A stretch of 64,000 nt of DNA from Microbacterium oxydans (GTDB taxonomy: Bacteria; Actinomycetota; Actinomycetes; Actinomycetales; Microbacteriaceae): the NCBI RefSeq assembly GCF_000956525.1, contig NZ_JYIW01000026.1:62001-126000 (forward strand), in the 5' to 3' direction. The notes beneath the pieces are model-generated. The model saw nothing but the letters and a program-made list of their open reading frames with translations, searched no databases and was not told where the DNA came from. The position numbers and the translations under genes were made by a program. Shown here one piece after another: positions 1 to 9,298 of the stretch (its first letter is position 1; each line of letters starts with the position of its first letter).

Positions 1-1
1 G

Positions 2-1132
2 AAGGCGGATGCCGTCGTCGAATCGTCCGAGCAGCCAGCATCCGGCGTGGAGACGCCGAGCGAGAAGGAGATCAGTGTCGTGAGCACACCCCCGCAGAAG
101 GCGGTGGCGACCCAGCCGACACGCGCCTCGGCGCGCGCCGACGTCACCCTCACCTCGAAGCGACTCGACGACCTGAGCGAATCCGGCAGAGAGAGCGCCG
201 ATCTCCTCACTGCCGATCGTCTGCTCGACCCGCATCGGCTGACCAAGCCGGAGCCCGAGGGAGCGTGGAGCCACTTCCTCTACACGATCTCTGGACGCCG
301 CATCAACATCGGCGACGGACGTCGGGCCAAGGAGCGCAAGGCGCTGTCCGCACGTATCGCGGCACCGCTCATCGGCGGCGCCCGGTTCGTGCCGGTGCTG
401 TCACGCAAGGGCGGCGTCGGCAAGACGACCATCACCGCACTGCTCGGTATGGCGCTCGCGGATGCACGCGATGATCGGGTGATCGCAGTCGATGCCAATC
501 CGGATCGCGGCACGCTCGCAGACCGCGTCGTGCGCCCGAATCACACGAAGTCGGTGCGCGATCTCGTGCGCATCCACGATGAGGTGCGGGGCTACCATGA
601 CATCTCCGCGATCGTCGCCCGCGACGCCACGCGGCTCGACGTGCTCGCATCCGACCCGGATCCCCGCATCGCAGAGGCTTTCAGCGATAGCGACTACCGC
701 GATGTCGCAGGGGTCGCAGCGCACTACTACTCCCTCGTGCTCACCGACACCGGCACCGGCATCGTGCATTCCGTGATGTCCGCGACGCTCGATCTCGCCG
801 ATCAGATCGTAATCGTGTCCGGCCTCAGCGTCGATGAGGCGCGGCTCGCGTCGGAGACGCTCACCTGGCTCGAGACCAACGGCTATGAGGAGCAGGCGCG
901 TGAGGCGGTCATCGTGCTGAACCAGTCGACGCCCGGCGCACCGCTCGTCCGCCTGAACGAGCTGCAGTCCCACTTCGCCACCAGGGCGAAGCACGTGGTG
1001 CGCATGCCGTATGACGCGCAGATCGCAGGCGGTGGCACGATCGTGTTCGCGCACCTGCAGCCAGAGACCCGCGCAGCAGCGCGTGAACTCGCAGCGCTGC
1101 TGGTCGAGGGCCTGCGGGCGAAGGCCGCCTGA
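2..1132 (+). CDS. MinD/ParA-like ATPase, 5' end uncertain or outside window
   Basis: This is a deviant Walker-A ATPase of the MinD/ParA/SIMIBI family, acting in the cytosol, probably in positioning or envelope processes. The motif [10 protein letters not shown] with its signature lysine lies near nucleotide 403-432, the Walker-A' aspartate is in AVDANPDRG, and LVLTDTGTG is the switch region. The N-terminal ~100 residues are low in complexity. The reading frame stays open to the left edge. GTG at 80 is an attractive start because GAAGGAG lies 9 nt before it, and GTG at 47 is also possible; if neither is used the gene begins outside the window. The stop overlaps the def start (ATGA), so the two are translationally coupled. 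Partner and cargo are unknown. Confidence 0.8.
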   Translation, partial: KADAVVESSEQPASGVETPSEKEISVVSTPPQKAVATQPTRASARADVTLTSKRLDDLSESGRESADLLTADRLLDPHRLTKPEPEGAWSHFLYTISGRRINIGDGRRAKERKALSARIAAPLIGGARFVPVLSRKGGVGKTTITALLGMALADARDDRVIAVDANPDRGTLADRVVRPNHTKSVRDLVRIHDEVRGYHDISAIVARDATRLDVLASDPDPRIAEAFSDSDYRDVAGVAAHYYSLVLTDTGTGIVHSVMSATLDLADQIVIVSGLSVDEARLASETLTWLETNGYEEQAREAVIVLNQSTPGAPLVRLNELQSHFATRAKHVVRMPYDAQIAGGGTIVFAHLQPETRAAARELAALLVEGLRAKAA

Positions 1133-1623
1133 TGACGGTCCGCGAGATCCGCATCTTCGGCGACCCCGTGCTGCGCACCGTCTGCGCGCCCATCGACGTG
1201 ATCGATGACGGCGTCCGCGCACTCGTCACCGATCTGATCGACACGGTCGAACTGCCGGGACGTGCCGGCGTCGCCGCTCCCCAGATCGGCGTCGCGCTGC
1301 GCGCCTTCAGTTACAACATCGACGGTGACATCGGTTACGTGCTCAACCCGGTGCTCACCGAGGTGCGCGGTGAGCCGGTGCCCACGGGTGAGGGATGCCT
1401 GTCGGTGCCGGGCCTGTGGCACGATGCGCTGCGGCATCCGTGGGCGCGCGTCGAGGGCATCGATCTCGACGGTCAGCCGGTCGTGCTCGAAGGGGAGGGA
1501 CTGCTCGCGCAGGCGCTCCAGCACGAGACCGACCACCTCGACGGCAAGCTGTACCTGTCACGGCTGGATGCCGAGACGCGCCGCACCGCGATGCGCGAAG
1601 TGCGCGAGAGCACCTGGTTCTGA
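1132..1623 (+). CDS. def: peptide deformylase
   Basis: The enzyme removes the formyl group from the N-terminal methionine of new proteins. All three family motifs are present: GVAAPQIG (about residues 46-53), EGCLS with the metal cysteine at residue 89, and HETDH (131-135) with two metal histidines and the catalytic glutamate. At 163 residues it is a normal length for the short Gram-positive and actinobacterial type. Its ATG overlaps the stop of the MinD-like gene by one base. A large inverted repeat follows it. Many actinobacteria carry more than one def, so I cannot say whether this is the main copy. Confidence 0.95.
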   Translation: MTVREIRIFGDPVLRTVCAPIDVIDDGVRALVTDLIDTVELPGRAGVAAPQIGVALRAFSYNIDGDIGYVLNPVLTEVRGEPVPTGEGCLSVPGLWHDALRHPWARVEGIDLDGQPVVLEGEGLLAQALQHETDHLDGKLYLSRLDAETRRTAMREVRESTWF

Positions 1624-1664
1624 GGCGGGCCGCTCCACGCTCGTCGCCTCGACTTTGCCGAACG

Positions 1665-1730
1665 GCCCCTTTTCACGCGAACGGCCCCCGTGTGCGCGTT
1701 CGCACGGGGGCCGTTCGGCGCGAAAGGGGT
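1665..1730. terminator. compound hairpin between convergent def and fadD
   Basis: A perfect 15-bp inverted repeat (1678-1692 with 1703-1717, 10-nt loop) is extended by a second short arm, CCCCTTT at about 1666-1672 with AAAGGGG at about 1723-1729. The hairpin sits between two convergent genes, so it can serve both strands. There is no clean U-tract on the plus side. Confidence 0.6.
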
Positions 1731-1761
1731 GGGTCGACTGCGGGGCGGTCGACCGGCGAGG

Positions 1762-3594
1762 TCAGCCCCCGATCGCGACGTTCGTGGTCGAGACGGGCTC
1801 GTCGTAGATCGCGGCGATCTCGTCTGCGAAGTCGCTCATGATCACGTTGCGCTTGATCGAGAGCTTCGGCGTCAGGTGTCCCGATGCCTCGGTCCACTCG
1901 GAATCGAGCACCGTGAACTTGCGGATGGACTCCGCTCGCGAGACACGCGAGTTGGCAGCATCCACCGCGCGCTGGATCTCGTCGCGCACTGCTGCGTTCT
2001 TCGCGGCATCCGCGAGTGACATGTCTGCGGGCAGGCCGTTGTTCGACAACCAGTTCGGGAGCATCTCGGGGTCGAGCGTGACGAGCGCCGAGATGAACGG
2101 ACGCTGGTCGCCGACCACGACCACCTGTCCGATGATCGGGTTCGCGCGGATCGGGTCCTCGAGCGCGGCCGGAGCGACGTTCTTCCCGCCGGCCGTGACG
2201 ATGATCTCCTTCTTGCGCCCGGTGATCGTGAGGAAGCCCTCCGAGTCGAAGCTGCCGATGTCGCCGGTGCGGAACCATCCGCCTTCGCTGAACGCCTCGG
2301 CCGTGGCGTCCGGGTTGTTCCAGTACTCGCGGAACACGTTGACGCCACGCACCTCGATCTCGCCGTCGTCTGCGAGACGAACGCCGACGCCGGGGAGCGC
2401 GGGGCCGACGGTGCCGATCTTGGACTTGTCGGCCAGGTTCACCGTCGCGGGTGCCGTCGTCTCGGTCAGGCCGTACCCCTCGAGGATCACGACGCCGAGG
2501 CTGTGGAAGAAGTGGCCGAGGCGCGAGCCCAGCGGCGCGGAGCCGGAGACGGCATAGACGACGTTGCCGCCCATTGCCTCGCGCAGCTTGCTGTAGACGA
2601 GCTTGTTGAACAGGGCGAACTTCAGCTTGATGCCGAAGGGGACCTTGCCGCCGGCTTCCACGATCTTCGAGTGCTCGATCGCGACGTCGGCGGCTGCCCG
2701 GAAGATCTTGCCCTTGCCGCCGGCTTCCGCCTTCTGCTCGGCGGAGTTGTAGACCTTCTCGAAGACGCGGGGGACTGCGAGGAGGAAGGTCGGCTTGAAG
2801 GATCCGAGTGCGGGGAGGAGCTGCCGCGTATCGGGCTGGTGGCCCGTACGCACGCCGGCATGGATGTCGAGGATCGAGATGAACCTGGCGAACACGTGCG
2901 CGGTCGTGATGAACAGCAGCGTCGATGCGCCTGGCGTCTGCACGACCGCGTCGAGCGCCTTGGCGGAGTTACGTGACAGCTCGACGAAGTTGCTGTGCGT
3001 CAGCACGCAGCCCTTCGGCCGACCGGTCGAACCCGAGGTGTAGATCAGGGTCGCGATGTCCGAGCCGTTGGCGAGCTGGCGGCGACGCTCGATCTCGGCG
3101 TCATCGACCGACACGCCCCGGGCGGTCAGGGTGTCGATGGCGCCGAGGTGCAGCTGCCAGGTCTGACGGATGAGCGGGAGTTCGCTGCGCACCTCGTCGA
3201 CGCGGGCGAAGTGCTCCGGCGACTCGACGATGAGCGCGCTCGCGCCGGAGTCCTCCATGATCCACTGGATCTGGGAGGGGGAGCTCGTCTCGTAGATCGG
3301 CACCATCACTGCGCCGGCATAGAAGAGGGCGAAGTCGATCAGCGTCCACTCGTAGGTCGTGCGCGCCAGGAAACCCACCTTCTCGCCGGGCTGGATGCCT
3401 GCGGCCACGAAGCCCTTGGCGACAGCGATCACCGCAGTCTGGAAGTCGGCGGCGGAGATGTCTCGCCAGCCGGCGCCATCCGGGACCGAGAACAGCGCAC
3501 GGTCGGGTGTGGCTTCGACGCGCTTCACCAGGAGGTCGGCGATGTTCGCATCGGGGTCGGCTGGGACGATCGCGGGAACTTCAAACTGGACCAC
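1762..3594 (-). CDS. long-chain fatty-acid--CoA ligase (FadD15-type AMP-binding protein)
   Basis: This enzyme adenylates long-chain fatty acids and transfers them to CoA at the inner face of the membrane. The AMP-binding signature YTSGSTGRPKG, the GYGLTET motif, FRTGDIG and the C-terminal GRKKE hinge are in the expected order. At 610 residues it matches the FadD15 long form. The start is GTG at 3594, with AAGGAG six bases upstream on the minus strand. A gene for acylglycerol-phosphate acyltransferase (plsC) is divergently placed next to it, which fits a role in feeding acyl-CoA to phospholipid synthesis. FadD15 (Rv2187) lies near plsC and aroG homologues in M. tuberculosis as well. Confidence 0.9.
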   Translation of the reverse strand: MVQFEVPAIVPADPDANIADLLVKRVEATPDRALFSVPDGAGWRDISAADFQTAVIAVAKGFVAAGIQPGEKVGFLARTTYEWTLIDFALFYAGAVMVPIYETSSPSQIQWIMEDSGASALIVESPEHFARVDEVRSELPLIRQTWQLHLGAIDTLTARGVSVDDAEIERRRQLANGSDIATLIYTSGSTGRPKGCVLTHSNFVELSRNSAKALDAVVQTPGASTLLFITTAHVFARFISILDIHAGVRTGHQPDTRQLLPALGSFKPTFLLAVPRVFEKVYNSAEQKAEAGGKGKIFRAAADVAIEHSKIVEAGGKVPFGIKLKFALFNKLVYSKLREAMGGNVVYAVSGSAPLGSRLGHFFHSLGVVILEGYGLTETTAPATVNLADKSKIGTVGPALPGVGVRLADDGEIEVRGVNVFREYWNNPDATAEAFSEGGWFRTGDIGSFDSEGFLTITGRKKEIIVTAGGKNVAPAALEDPIRANPIIGQVVVVGDQRPFISALVTLDPEMLPNWLSNNGLPADMSLADAAKNAAVRDEIQRAVDAANSRVSRAESIRKFTVLDSEWTEASGHLTPKLSIKRNVIMSDFADEIAAIYDEPVSTTNVAIGG

Positions 3595-3730
3595 GGCAGC
3601 TCCTTCGGTACCGGTCGGAACGGGTTGCGATCGAGTCTAGGGCATGGCACCGGGTCGCACGTCCGGTGGGACTCAGTCGCGGATCGAGGTGCGGATCGAG
3701 AACTGCGGAAGCGGATGCCGGGTGCGGCGC

Positions 3731-3736
3731 TAGACT
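3731..3736 (+). promoter_or_regulatory. -10 element TAGACT for plsC
   Basis: TAGACT ends 8 nt before the plsC ATG, so the transcript probably starts at or beside the start codon (leaderless). No Shine-Dalgarno sequence is present. I see no convincing -35. Confidence 0.6.
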
Positions 3737-3744
3737 TCACCTCG

Positions 3745-4443
3745 ATGTTCTACTGGCTGATGAAGTACGTCGTGATCGGCCCGCTGGTCAAGGGGATCTT
3801 CCGTCCCTGGATCGTGGGCCGCAACAACGTGCCCGCGAGCGGTGCGGCGATCCTCGCCAGCAACCACCTCTCGTTCGCCGATTCGATCTTCCTGCCGTTG
3901 GTGATCGACCGACGGATGTCGTTCCTCGCCAAGAGCGACTACTTCACCGGTCGCGGCCCCAAGGGCTGGGCGACGAAGTTCTTCATGAAGGCGACCGGTC
4001 AGCTGCCGATCGATCGATCGGGCGGCAAGGCCTCTGAAGCATCACTCAACACCGGACTCCAGGTGCTCGGCGGGGGAGACCTGCTCGGCATCTACCCCGA
4101 GGGCACGCGCAGCCCGGACGGCAAGCTCTATCGCGGCCGCACCGGCATCGCTCGGATGGCGCTCGAGGCACGCGTTCCGGTGGTCCCGGTGATCATGGTC
4201 GACACCGACACCGCCATGCCGATCGGTCAGCGCCTGCCTCGCATCGTGCGGGTCGGCATCGTGATCGGGGAGCCACTGGACTTCTCTCGATACGCCGGCA
4301 TGGAGAACGACCGCTACATCCTGCGATCCGTCACCGACGAGATCATGGTCGCGCTGCAGCGGCTCGGTGAACAGCACTACGAAGACGTCTACGCCTCCAC
4401 GGTGAAGGACCGTCTCCCGTCCCGCGTCACACAGCGCTCCTGA
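3745..4443 (+). CDS. plsC: 1-acyl-sn-glycerol-3-phosphate acyltransferase (PlsC/LPLAT family)
   Basis: The protein acylates lysophosphatidic acid or a related lysolipid at the membrane. The 232-residue protein shows the LPLAT motif I NHLSFAD (H-x4-D catalytic dyad, about residues 46-52), the GQLPIDR segment and motif III EGTRSPDG. The reading frame stays open about 750 bp upstream, but that part is only the antisense shadow of the fadD gene. The ATG at 3745 is chosen because it begins the family-like hydrophobic N-terminus MFYWLMKY and lies just after a TAGACT -10 box. It is the counterpart of Rv2182c by context. The substrate could instead be a mannolipid or another lysolipid. Confidence 0.88.
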   Translation: MFYWLMKYVVIGPLVKGIFRPWIVGRNNVPASGAAILASNHLSFADSIFLPLVIDRRMSFLAKSDYFTGRGPKGWATKFFMKATGQLPIDRSGGKASEASLNTGLQVLGGGDLLGIYPEGTRSPDGKLYRGRTGIARMALEARVPVVPVIMVDTDTAMPIGQRLPRIVRVGIVIGEPLDFSRYAGMENDRYILRSVTDEIMVALQRLGEQHYEDVYASTVKDRLPSRVTQRS

Positions 4444-4469
4444 CGCGTCTGGGACCCCCGAGCGACCAC

Positions 4470-4475
4470 TAGGCT
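4470..4475 (+). promoter_or_regulatory. -10 element TAGGCT for aroG
   Basis: TAGGCT lies 7 nt before the aroG ATG at 4483, the spacing seen at the other leaderless genes of this window. It favours 4483 over the in-frame GTG at 4477. Confidence 0.6.
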
Positions 4476-4482
4476 GGTGGTC

Positions 4483-5823
4483 ATGCTCCAGCACCACATC
4501 GACGCCCTTGACGCGTGGCGCTCGCTCCCCATCAAGCAGCAGCCGCAGTGGCAGGATTCCGCTCGGGTCGCCGACGTCTCCAGCCAGATCGCCGGGCTTC
4601 CGCCGCTGGTGTTCGCGGGCGAGGTCGACAACCTCCGCGAGCGCCTTGCTCGTGCCGCATCCGGCCAGGCCTTCCTGCTGCAGGGCGGCGACTGCGCCGA
4701 GACCTTCGCGGGCGCGACCGCCGACCAGATCCGCAACCGCATCAAGACGGTGCTGCAGATGGCCGTCGTGCTCACGTATGGCGCCTCGATGCCGATCGTC
4801 AAGATGGGCCGCATGGCCGGGCAGTTCGCCAAGCCGCGCTCCAGCGACACCGAGACCCGCGGCGACGTCACGCTGCCGGCGTACCGCGGCGACATCGTCA
4901 ACGGCTACGACTTCACCGAGCTCTCCCGGCAGCCCGACCCCGGTCGCCTCCTGCAGGGGTACCACACCGCCGCGTCGACGCTGAACCTCATCCGTGCGTT
5001 CACGCAGGGTGGCTTCGCCGACCTCCGCGAGGTGCACTCGTGGAACAAGGGCTTCGCGCAGAACCCGGCCAACCAGCGCTACGAGCGGATGGCGGCCGAC
5101 ATCGACCGCGCGATCAAGTTCATGGAGGCCGCCGGCGCGGACTTCGACGAACTCAAGCGCGTCGAGTTCTTCACCGGTCACGAGGGCCTGCTCATGGACT
5201 ACGAGCGCCCGATGACCCGCATCGACTCGCGCACGGACACGCCGTACAACACCTCGGCTCACTTCCTGTGGATCGGAGAGCGCACCCGCGAGCTCGACGG
5301 TGCGCACGTCGACTACTTCTCGAAGATCCGCAACCCCATCGGTGTCAAGCTCGGTCCGACGACCTCGCCAGACACCGCGCTGGCGCTGATCGACAAGCTC
5401 GACCCGAACCGCGAACCCGGCCGGCTCACGTTCATCACCCGCATGGGTGCAGGCAAGATCCGCGACGCACTGCCCCCGCTGCTCGAAGCCGTCCGCGACT
5501 CGGGCGCCACGCCGCTCTGGGTCACGGATCCGATGCACGGCAACGGCATCACGACGCCCACCGGCTACAAGACTCGTCGGTTCGATGACGTGGTCGACGA
5601 GGTGCGCGGCTTCTTCGAGGCGCACCGTGCAGTCGGCACGTTCCCCGGTGGCATCCACGTCGAGCTCACCGGTGACGACGTCACCGAGTGCCTCGGCGGC
5701 TCGGAGCACATCGACGAGGCCGCACTCGCGACCCGCTACGAGAGCCTGTGCGATCCCCGCCTGAACCACATGCAGTCCCTCGAACTGGCCTTCCTGGTCG
5801 CCGAGGAGCTCGAGAAGCGCTGA
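4483..5823 (+). CDS. aroG: class II 3-deoxy-7-phosphoheptulonate synthase (DAHP synthase)
   Basis: First enzyme of the shikimate pathway: phosphoenolpyruvate plus erythrose 4-phosphate gives DAHP, which leads to Trp, Phe and Tyr. The 446-residue protein is of the plant-like class II (AroA-II) type found in actinobacteria. Conserved segments visible are QGGDCAETF with the metal cysteine, KMGRMAGQFAKPRS, TSAHFLWIGERTR, NPIGVKLGPT and TDPMHGN. The ATG at 4483 is preferred to GTG at 4477 because of its distance from the TAGGCT -10 box. A strong hairpin follows the stop. The plsC-aroG-pknL order is shared with mycobacteria. Confidence 0.95.
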   Translation: MLQHHIDALDAWRSLPIKQQPQWQDSARVADVSSQIAGLPPLVFAGEVDNLRERLARAASGQAFLLQGGDCAETFAGATADQIRNRIKTVLQMAVVLTYGASMPIVKMGRMAGQFAKPRSSDTETRGDVTLPAYRGDIVNGYDFTELSRQPDPGRLLQGYHTAASTLNLIRAFTQGGFADLREVHSWNKGFAQNPANQRYERMAADIDRAIKFMEAAGADFDELKRVEFFTGHEGLLMDYERPMTRIDSRTDTPYNTSAHFLWIGERTRELDGAHVDYFSKIRNPIGVKLGPTTSPDTALALIDKLDPNREPGRLTFITRMGAGKIRDALPPLLEAVRDSGATPLWVTDPMHGNGITTPTGYKTRRFDDVVDEVRGFFEAHRAVGTFPGGIHVELTGDDVTECLGGSEHIDEAALATRYESLCDPRLNHMQSLELAFLVAEELEKR

Positions 5824-5839
5824 GCGCCGATCGGACCGA

Positions 5840-5879
5840 CGACACCGCCCTTCCCGAGCGATCGGGGAGGGCGGTGTCG
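5840..5879. terminator. hairpin terminator between aroG and the kinase gene
   Basis: Arms 5840-5856 and 5863-5879 pair over 17 bp with one G-U type mismatch. The hairpin lies between convergent genes and probably acts in both directions. No long U-tract is present. Confidence 0.6.
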
Positions 5880-5961
5880 CGTCACGCAGGCACAGACCGA
5901 GGTCACCGCGTGAGCGGGTCGTGATCGGTCGATGACGCGTGGAGCGGCAGGGGTCGACCGC

Positions 5962-7905
5962 TCAGAACGCTCCGCCGATGGTGAGCGTGATCGTCGTGCC
6001 CTTGGGCTTCTTCCCGGTCGCCGACTGCGCCTCGACCCGCGTCATGCCGTTGGGCGCTGCGTCCCAGAAGCGGTTGTAGTCGAATGCGAAGCCGGCGCGC
6101 TCGAGCGCGCGCTTCGCCTCATCGCGTGTGAGGTCGACGACGTCGGGTACGGGGAAGAGCTCAGGGCCGAGGGACACGATCAACTGGATGTTGTCGCCTG
6201 GGCGCCAGTTGCCTTCTTCCGCGCGATCCGCGTAGCCGATCACGCGGCCCTGAGCGATGCTGTCGCTGTACTGCTCGATGCGCTCGGCGACCACGGTTAG
6301 CTGCTTGTCGGTGAGCGCCTGCGTCGCCTGGTCCACGCTCATGTCGGTCACGTTCGGAAGGCCGCCGAGCGAGACCACGAGCGTCGCCGTGTCGTCTTCC
6401 AGCACGTCGCAGCCGTCGCCGCAGGTGTATGCCTCTGCGCCGGAGCGTGGCGTGATGCTGGCATTGATCACGACGCCGGCTTCGGCATCCGAATACAGCG
6501 GAATGTCGTCCGCCAACTGCAGGTTCAGCGACTCCAGCAGGGTCCGCGCCTCATCGGCGGTCTTCCCGTTCAACGTCTCGACAGAGTGCGAGGCCGGGCC
6601 GAGGGAGATGAACACGGTCACCTCGGTGCCCTTGTCGAGCCGCTCACCCGCATCAGGGTCGGAGCGGATCGAGAGCCCCGCATCCACATCGATGGAGTTC
6701 TCCTCGGCTCTCACCGGAGTGAATCCGTCCTCGGTGAGCTGGGCCGATGCGTCTTCGAAGCTGAGTCCCTTGACATCGGGCACGGCCACCAGAGAACCGG
6801 GACCAGAGCCGAACCACCAGCCGACGCCACCGGCGAGCACGGCGAACAGGAGCACGAGCGTGAGCAGGAAGGCGCCACGTGCTCGTCGCTTCGAGGCACG
6901 GCGGCGCAGGATGGTCGCATTGTCGATCGCCTGCGGCGAGGGTGCGGTTGCGCCGGGCATGACCATCGTGCTGCTGCTGGGCATGACCTTGGTGAGGTCG
7001 CCCGAGTCGGAGCGTGAGCGCATCGCCTGCGTGGTCGCCGCCGCGCGAGCCGGCGTGATCCCGAGATCGCGTTCGATCTCGCGAAGCCGCTCGAGCATCT
7101 GCTGCGCGTCGTCCGGACGTTCGTCGGGCGACTTCTCGGTGGCCCAGAGCACGAGCTCGTCGAGCGGCTCCGGGACGGCGGGGTTGCGCACGCTCGGACG
7201 CGGCACCGATTCGGTCGCATGCTGGAAGGCGATCTGCATGGGCTGCTCGCCCTTGTACGGCTGCTCGCCGACGAGCATCTCGTAGAGCATGATGCCGAGG
7301 GCGTAGATGTCGCTGCGTGCGTCGGCTGTGCCGCGCGTGACGAGCTCCGGTGCCAGGTAGCCGATGGTTCCGAGCAGCTGCTGGCCGGTGGCCGTGTTCG
7401 CCGTGGTCGCCCTGGCCAGGCCGAAGTCGCCGATCTTGATGCGACCGTCCTCGGCGAGGAGGACGTTCTCGGGCTTCACGTCACGATGCACGATGCCGGC
7501 GCGGTGCGCCGCTGAGAGCCCGGCGAGGACCGCATCCATGATCGTGATGGTCTGCGGGATCGTGAGCCGCTTCTGCTCGCGCAGGAGTTCGCGCAGCGTG
7601 ATACCCGGCAGGTACTCCATGACGAGGTAGGCGAGCTCGCCGTCCTGGCCCTGGTCGAAGACGTTGACGACGTGGGGATCGGCCAGTCTCGCCGCCGAGC
7701 GGGCCTCCTGGATGAACCGGCTCTGGAAGGCGGAGTCATCGCTGAGGTGCGCGTGCATGACCTTGAGGGCGATGCGACGCTCGAGCCGGAGGTCGGTCGC
7801 GACGTAGACCGTGGCCATGCCACCGCGGGCGATCCTGGCTCGTACCCGGTATCTGCCGTCGACAAGCCGCCCGATGAGGGGATCGGCTTGCGAATTCGAC
7901 GTCAC
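5962..7905 (-). CDS. pknL: serine/threonine protein kinase with four PASTA domains (PknL/PknB type)
   Basis: A membrane kinase that senses cell-wall fragments or lipid II outside and phosphorylates proteins inside. The 647-residue protein has a kinase domain (about 13-280: Gly-rich loop ARGGMATVY, Lys48, HRD at 140-142, DFG at 160-162), a juxtamembrane linker, one TM helix near 350-370, and four extracellular PASTA repeats to the C-terminus. The second repeat has an insertion holding two close cysteines (YTCGDGCD). The GTG start at 7905 reads MTSNSQADPLIG. Position beside aroG and an Rv2175c homologue points to PknL rather than PknA/PknB; mycobacterial PknL lacks PASTA repeats, whereas the corynebacterial one has them. 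Confidence 0.92.
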   Translation of the reverse strand: MTSNSQADPLIGRLVDGRYRVRARIARGGMATVYVATDLRLERRIALKVMHAHLSDDSAFQSRFIQEARSAARLADPHVVNVFDQGQDGELAYLVMEYLPGITLRELLREQKRLTIPQTITIMDAVLAGLSAAHRAGIVHRDVKPENVLLAEDGRIKIGDFGLARATTANTATGQQLLGTIGYLAPELVTRGTADARSDIYALGIMLYEMLVGEQPYKGEQPMQIAFQHATESVPRPSVRNPAVPEPLDELVLWATEKSPDERPDDAQQMLERLREIERDLGITPARAAATTQAMRSRSDSGDLTKVMPSSSTMVMPGATAPSPQAIDNATILRRRASKRRARGAFLLTLVLLFAVLAGGVGWWFGSGPGSLVAVPDVKGLSFEDASAQLTEDGFTPVRAEENSIDVDAGLSIRSDPDAGERLDKGTEVTVFISLGPASHSVETLNGKTADEARTLLESLNLQLADDIPLYSDAEAGVVINASITPRSGAEAYTCGDGCDVLEDDTATLVVSLGGLPNVTDMSVDQATQALTDKQLTVVAERIEQYSDSIAQGRVIGYADRAEEGNWRPGDNIQLIVSLGPELFPVPDVVDLTRDEAKRALERAGFAFDYNRFWDAAPNGMTRVEAQSATGKKPKGTTITLTIGGAF

Positions 7906-7983
7906 GTCAGAATTCTATTGAGAACTGCCTGGGAGCCTCGGGAACGCCTCACCCCTCGGGGCCCCTGGTTTTCCGTTCGGCTG

Positions 7984-9168
7984 TCACCCATGCTGGGCGA
8001 GCCACGCGTAGGACTGGGTCTCCCACTGTCCGTACCGCTGTGGGAACGCCGAGATCTGCACGGCCTGAGCCGCGTCGGTGAAGGCCATGCTCTCCCACCC
8101 AGGGATGTCGAGCAGGCCCCGGGTCGCCGACCCATTGGGGTCGCTCTGACCGCCGTAGAAGACGCGGGTGCTCCGGTCGGCATCGAGGATCTGCTCCGGT
8201 GCGCCCCAGCCGGTGCTCGGCCGCTGCTGGAAGATGCCGAGGGAGTCCCGGTCACCCCAGTCGAGATTGCGCATGCCGGATTCGACCATGGCTGTGGCGA
8301 GAGCGATCGCCACGCCGCGGTCGGAGACGCCGAGCTCGCGACCGATGCGGATGATGAGTGCGGCGTTCGCTGCCTGCTCAGCAGTCAACGTCGCCTGCAG
8401 CTGGCCATTCGGGGCGACGGCGGCAGGGGCGGCGGCAGGAGCCGGAGCCTGGCCGACGATGAGTGTCTGACCTGGGTAGATGATCGACGAGGCATCGAGA
8501 CCGTTGAGGCTGAAGATCGCCTGCGTGGTCGTGCCGTACTTCTTCGCGATCGCAGACACGGTGTCGCCGGCGACCACCGCGTGCGAGCCGGCGGCAGGGG
8601 GCGTGGCCTGCGCGACGGGGGCTGCCGCAGCAGCGGGTGCAGCCTGCGGGGCATTGCCGCCCACGGCGAGCTGCTGCCCCGGGTAGATGACGGATGCCCG
8701 AGTGAGCCCGTTGGCGGTCAGGACGGCATCCACAGAGGTGCCGTACTTCCGCGCGATCGCGAACACGCTGTCTCCCGCGACGACGGTGTGGGTCTGTGCC
8801 GCGGGCGCGGGCGCGGGCGCTGCGACAGGGAGCGCGGCGGCGGGCGCCTGCAACGTGATCGTCTGTCCGGGGTAGATGACGGATCTCCACGAGAGACCGT
8901 TCCAGGTCAGCACGTCGACCGTGCGCAGGCCGAAACGACCCGCGATCGTGGCGATGGTGTCCCCGGCCTGCACCACATAGCTGGCCGGGGCCGTCTGCAG
9001 CGGGACCACGCGGCTGGCGCCGCTGAGGCGTTCGATGGGCTGCGTCGAGGCTGCGGTGTCGGCCGCGGCAGGACCGGCGGCCATGGTGCCTGCGAGTGCC
9101 CCCAGCACTGCTGCCGGAACCCCCAGGTGCAGATAGCGCGTACGACGCGCGGCGGTGTCGAGTCTCAC
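7984..9168 (-). CDS. secreted triple-LysM protein with C-terminal lysozyme-like domain
   Basis: A 394-residue exported protein expected to bind peptidoglycan. A signal peptide ([22 protein letters not shown]) is followed by three LysM domains, each with a YxVxAGDT-type start and an IYPGQ ending, joined by Ala/Pro linkers. The C-terminal ~150 residues (GVAIALATAMVESGMRNL, DSLGIFQQRPS) resemble lytic-transglycosylase/lysozyme-fold modules. The start is GTG at 9168, preceded by AAAGGGG; an upstream extension in frame is not protein-like and lies over the divergent gene. It sits between the PASTA kinase and its possible substrate gene. Confidence 0.85.
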   Translation of the reverse strand: MRLDTAARRTRYLHLGVPAAVLGALAGTMAAGPAAADTAASTQPIERLSGASRVVPLQTAPASYVVQAGDTIATIAGRFGLRTVDVLTWNGLSWRSVIYPGQTITLQAPAAALPVAAPAPAPAAQTHTVVAGDSVFAIARKYGTSVDAVLTANGLTRASVIYPGQQLAVGGNAPQAAPAAAAAPVAQATPPAAGSHAVVAGDTVSAIAKKYGTTTQAIFSLNGLDASSIIYPGQTLIVGQAPAPAAAPAAVAPNGQLQATLTAEQAANAALIIRIGRELGVSDRGVAIALATAMVESGMRNLDWGDRDSLGIFQQRPSTGWGAPEQILDADRSTRVFYGGQSDPNGSATRGLLDIPGWESMAFTDAAQAVQISAFPQRYGQWETQSYAWLAQHG

Positions 9169-9285
9169 GACGTCCCCTTTCCGAGCTCCTGACACGCTGA
9201 CACGGAAGTAAACAGAAGTCAACGCAAGTGACACAAGTGACGAATGTGAAAGAGGTGCCGGAAATGCGCTCATTCCGCAGAGATG

Positions 9286-9291
9286 AGATAG
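9286..9291 (+). promoter_or_regulatory. -10 element GATAGT for the Rv2175c-like gene
   Basis: GATAGT lies 7 nt before the GTG at 9299, with no ribosome binding site, suggesting a leaderless transcript. Confidence 0.4.
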
Positions 9292-9298
9292 TTGCAAC

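Noticed and set aside
2995..3744. N-terminal extension of plsC
   Set aside because: In frame, but antisense to fadD and not membrane-acyltransferase-like; the ATG at 3745 has a promoter at the right distance.
4042..5769. A 575-codon minus-strand open frame opposite plsC and aroG
   Set aside because: Antisense to aroG, which has clear DAHP synthase motifs; the shadow shows no recognisable domain.
7672..9192. Plus-strand open frame opposite the LysM gene
   Set aside because: The minus strand has a signal peptide and three LysM repeats; the plus frame is a Gly/Arg-rich shadow.
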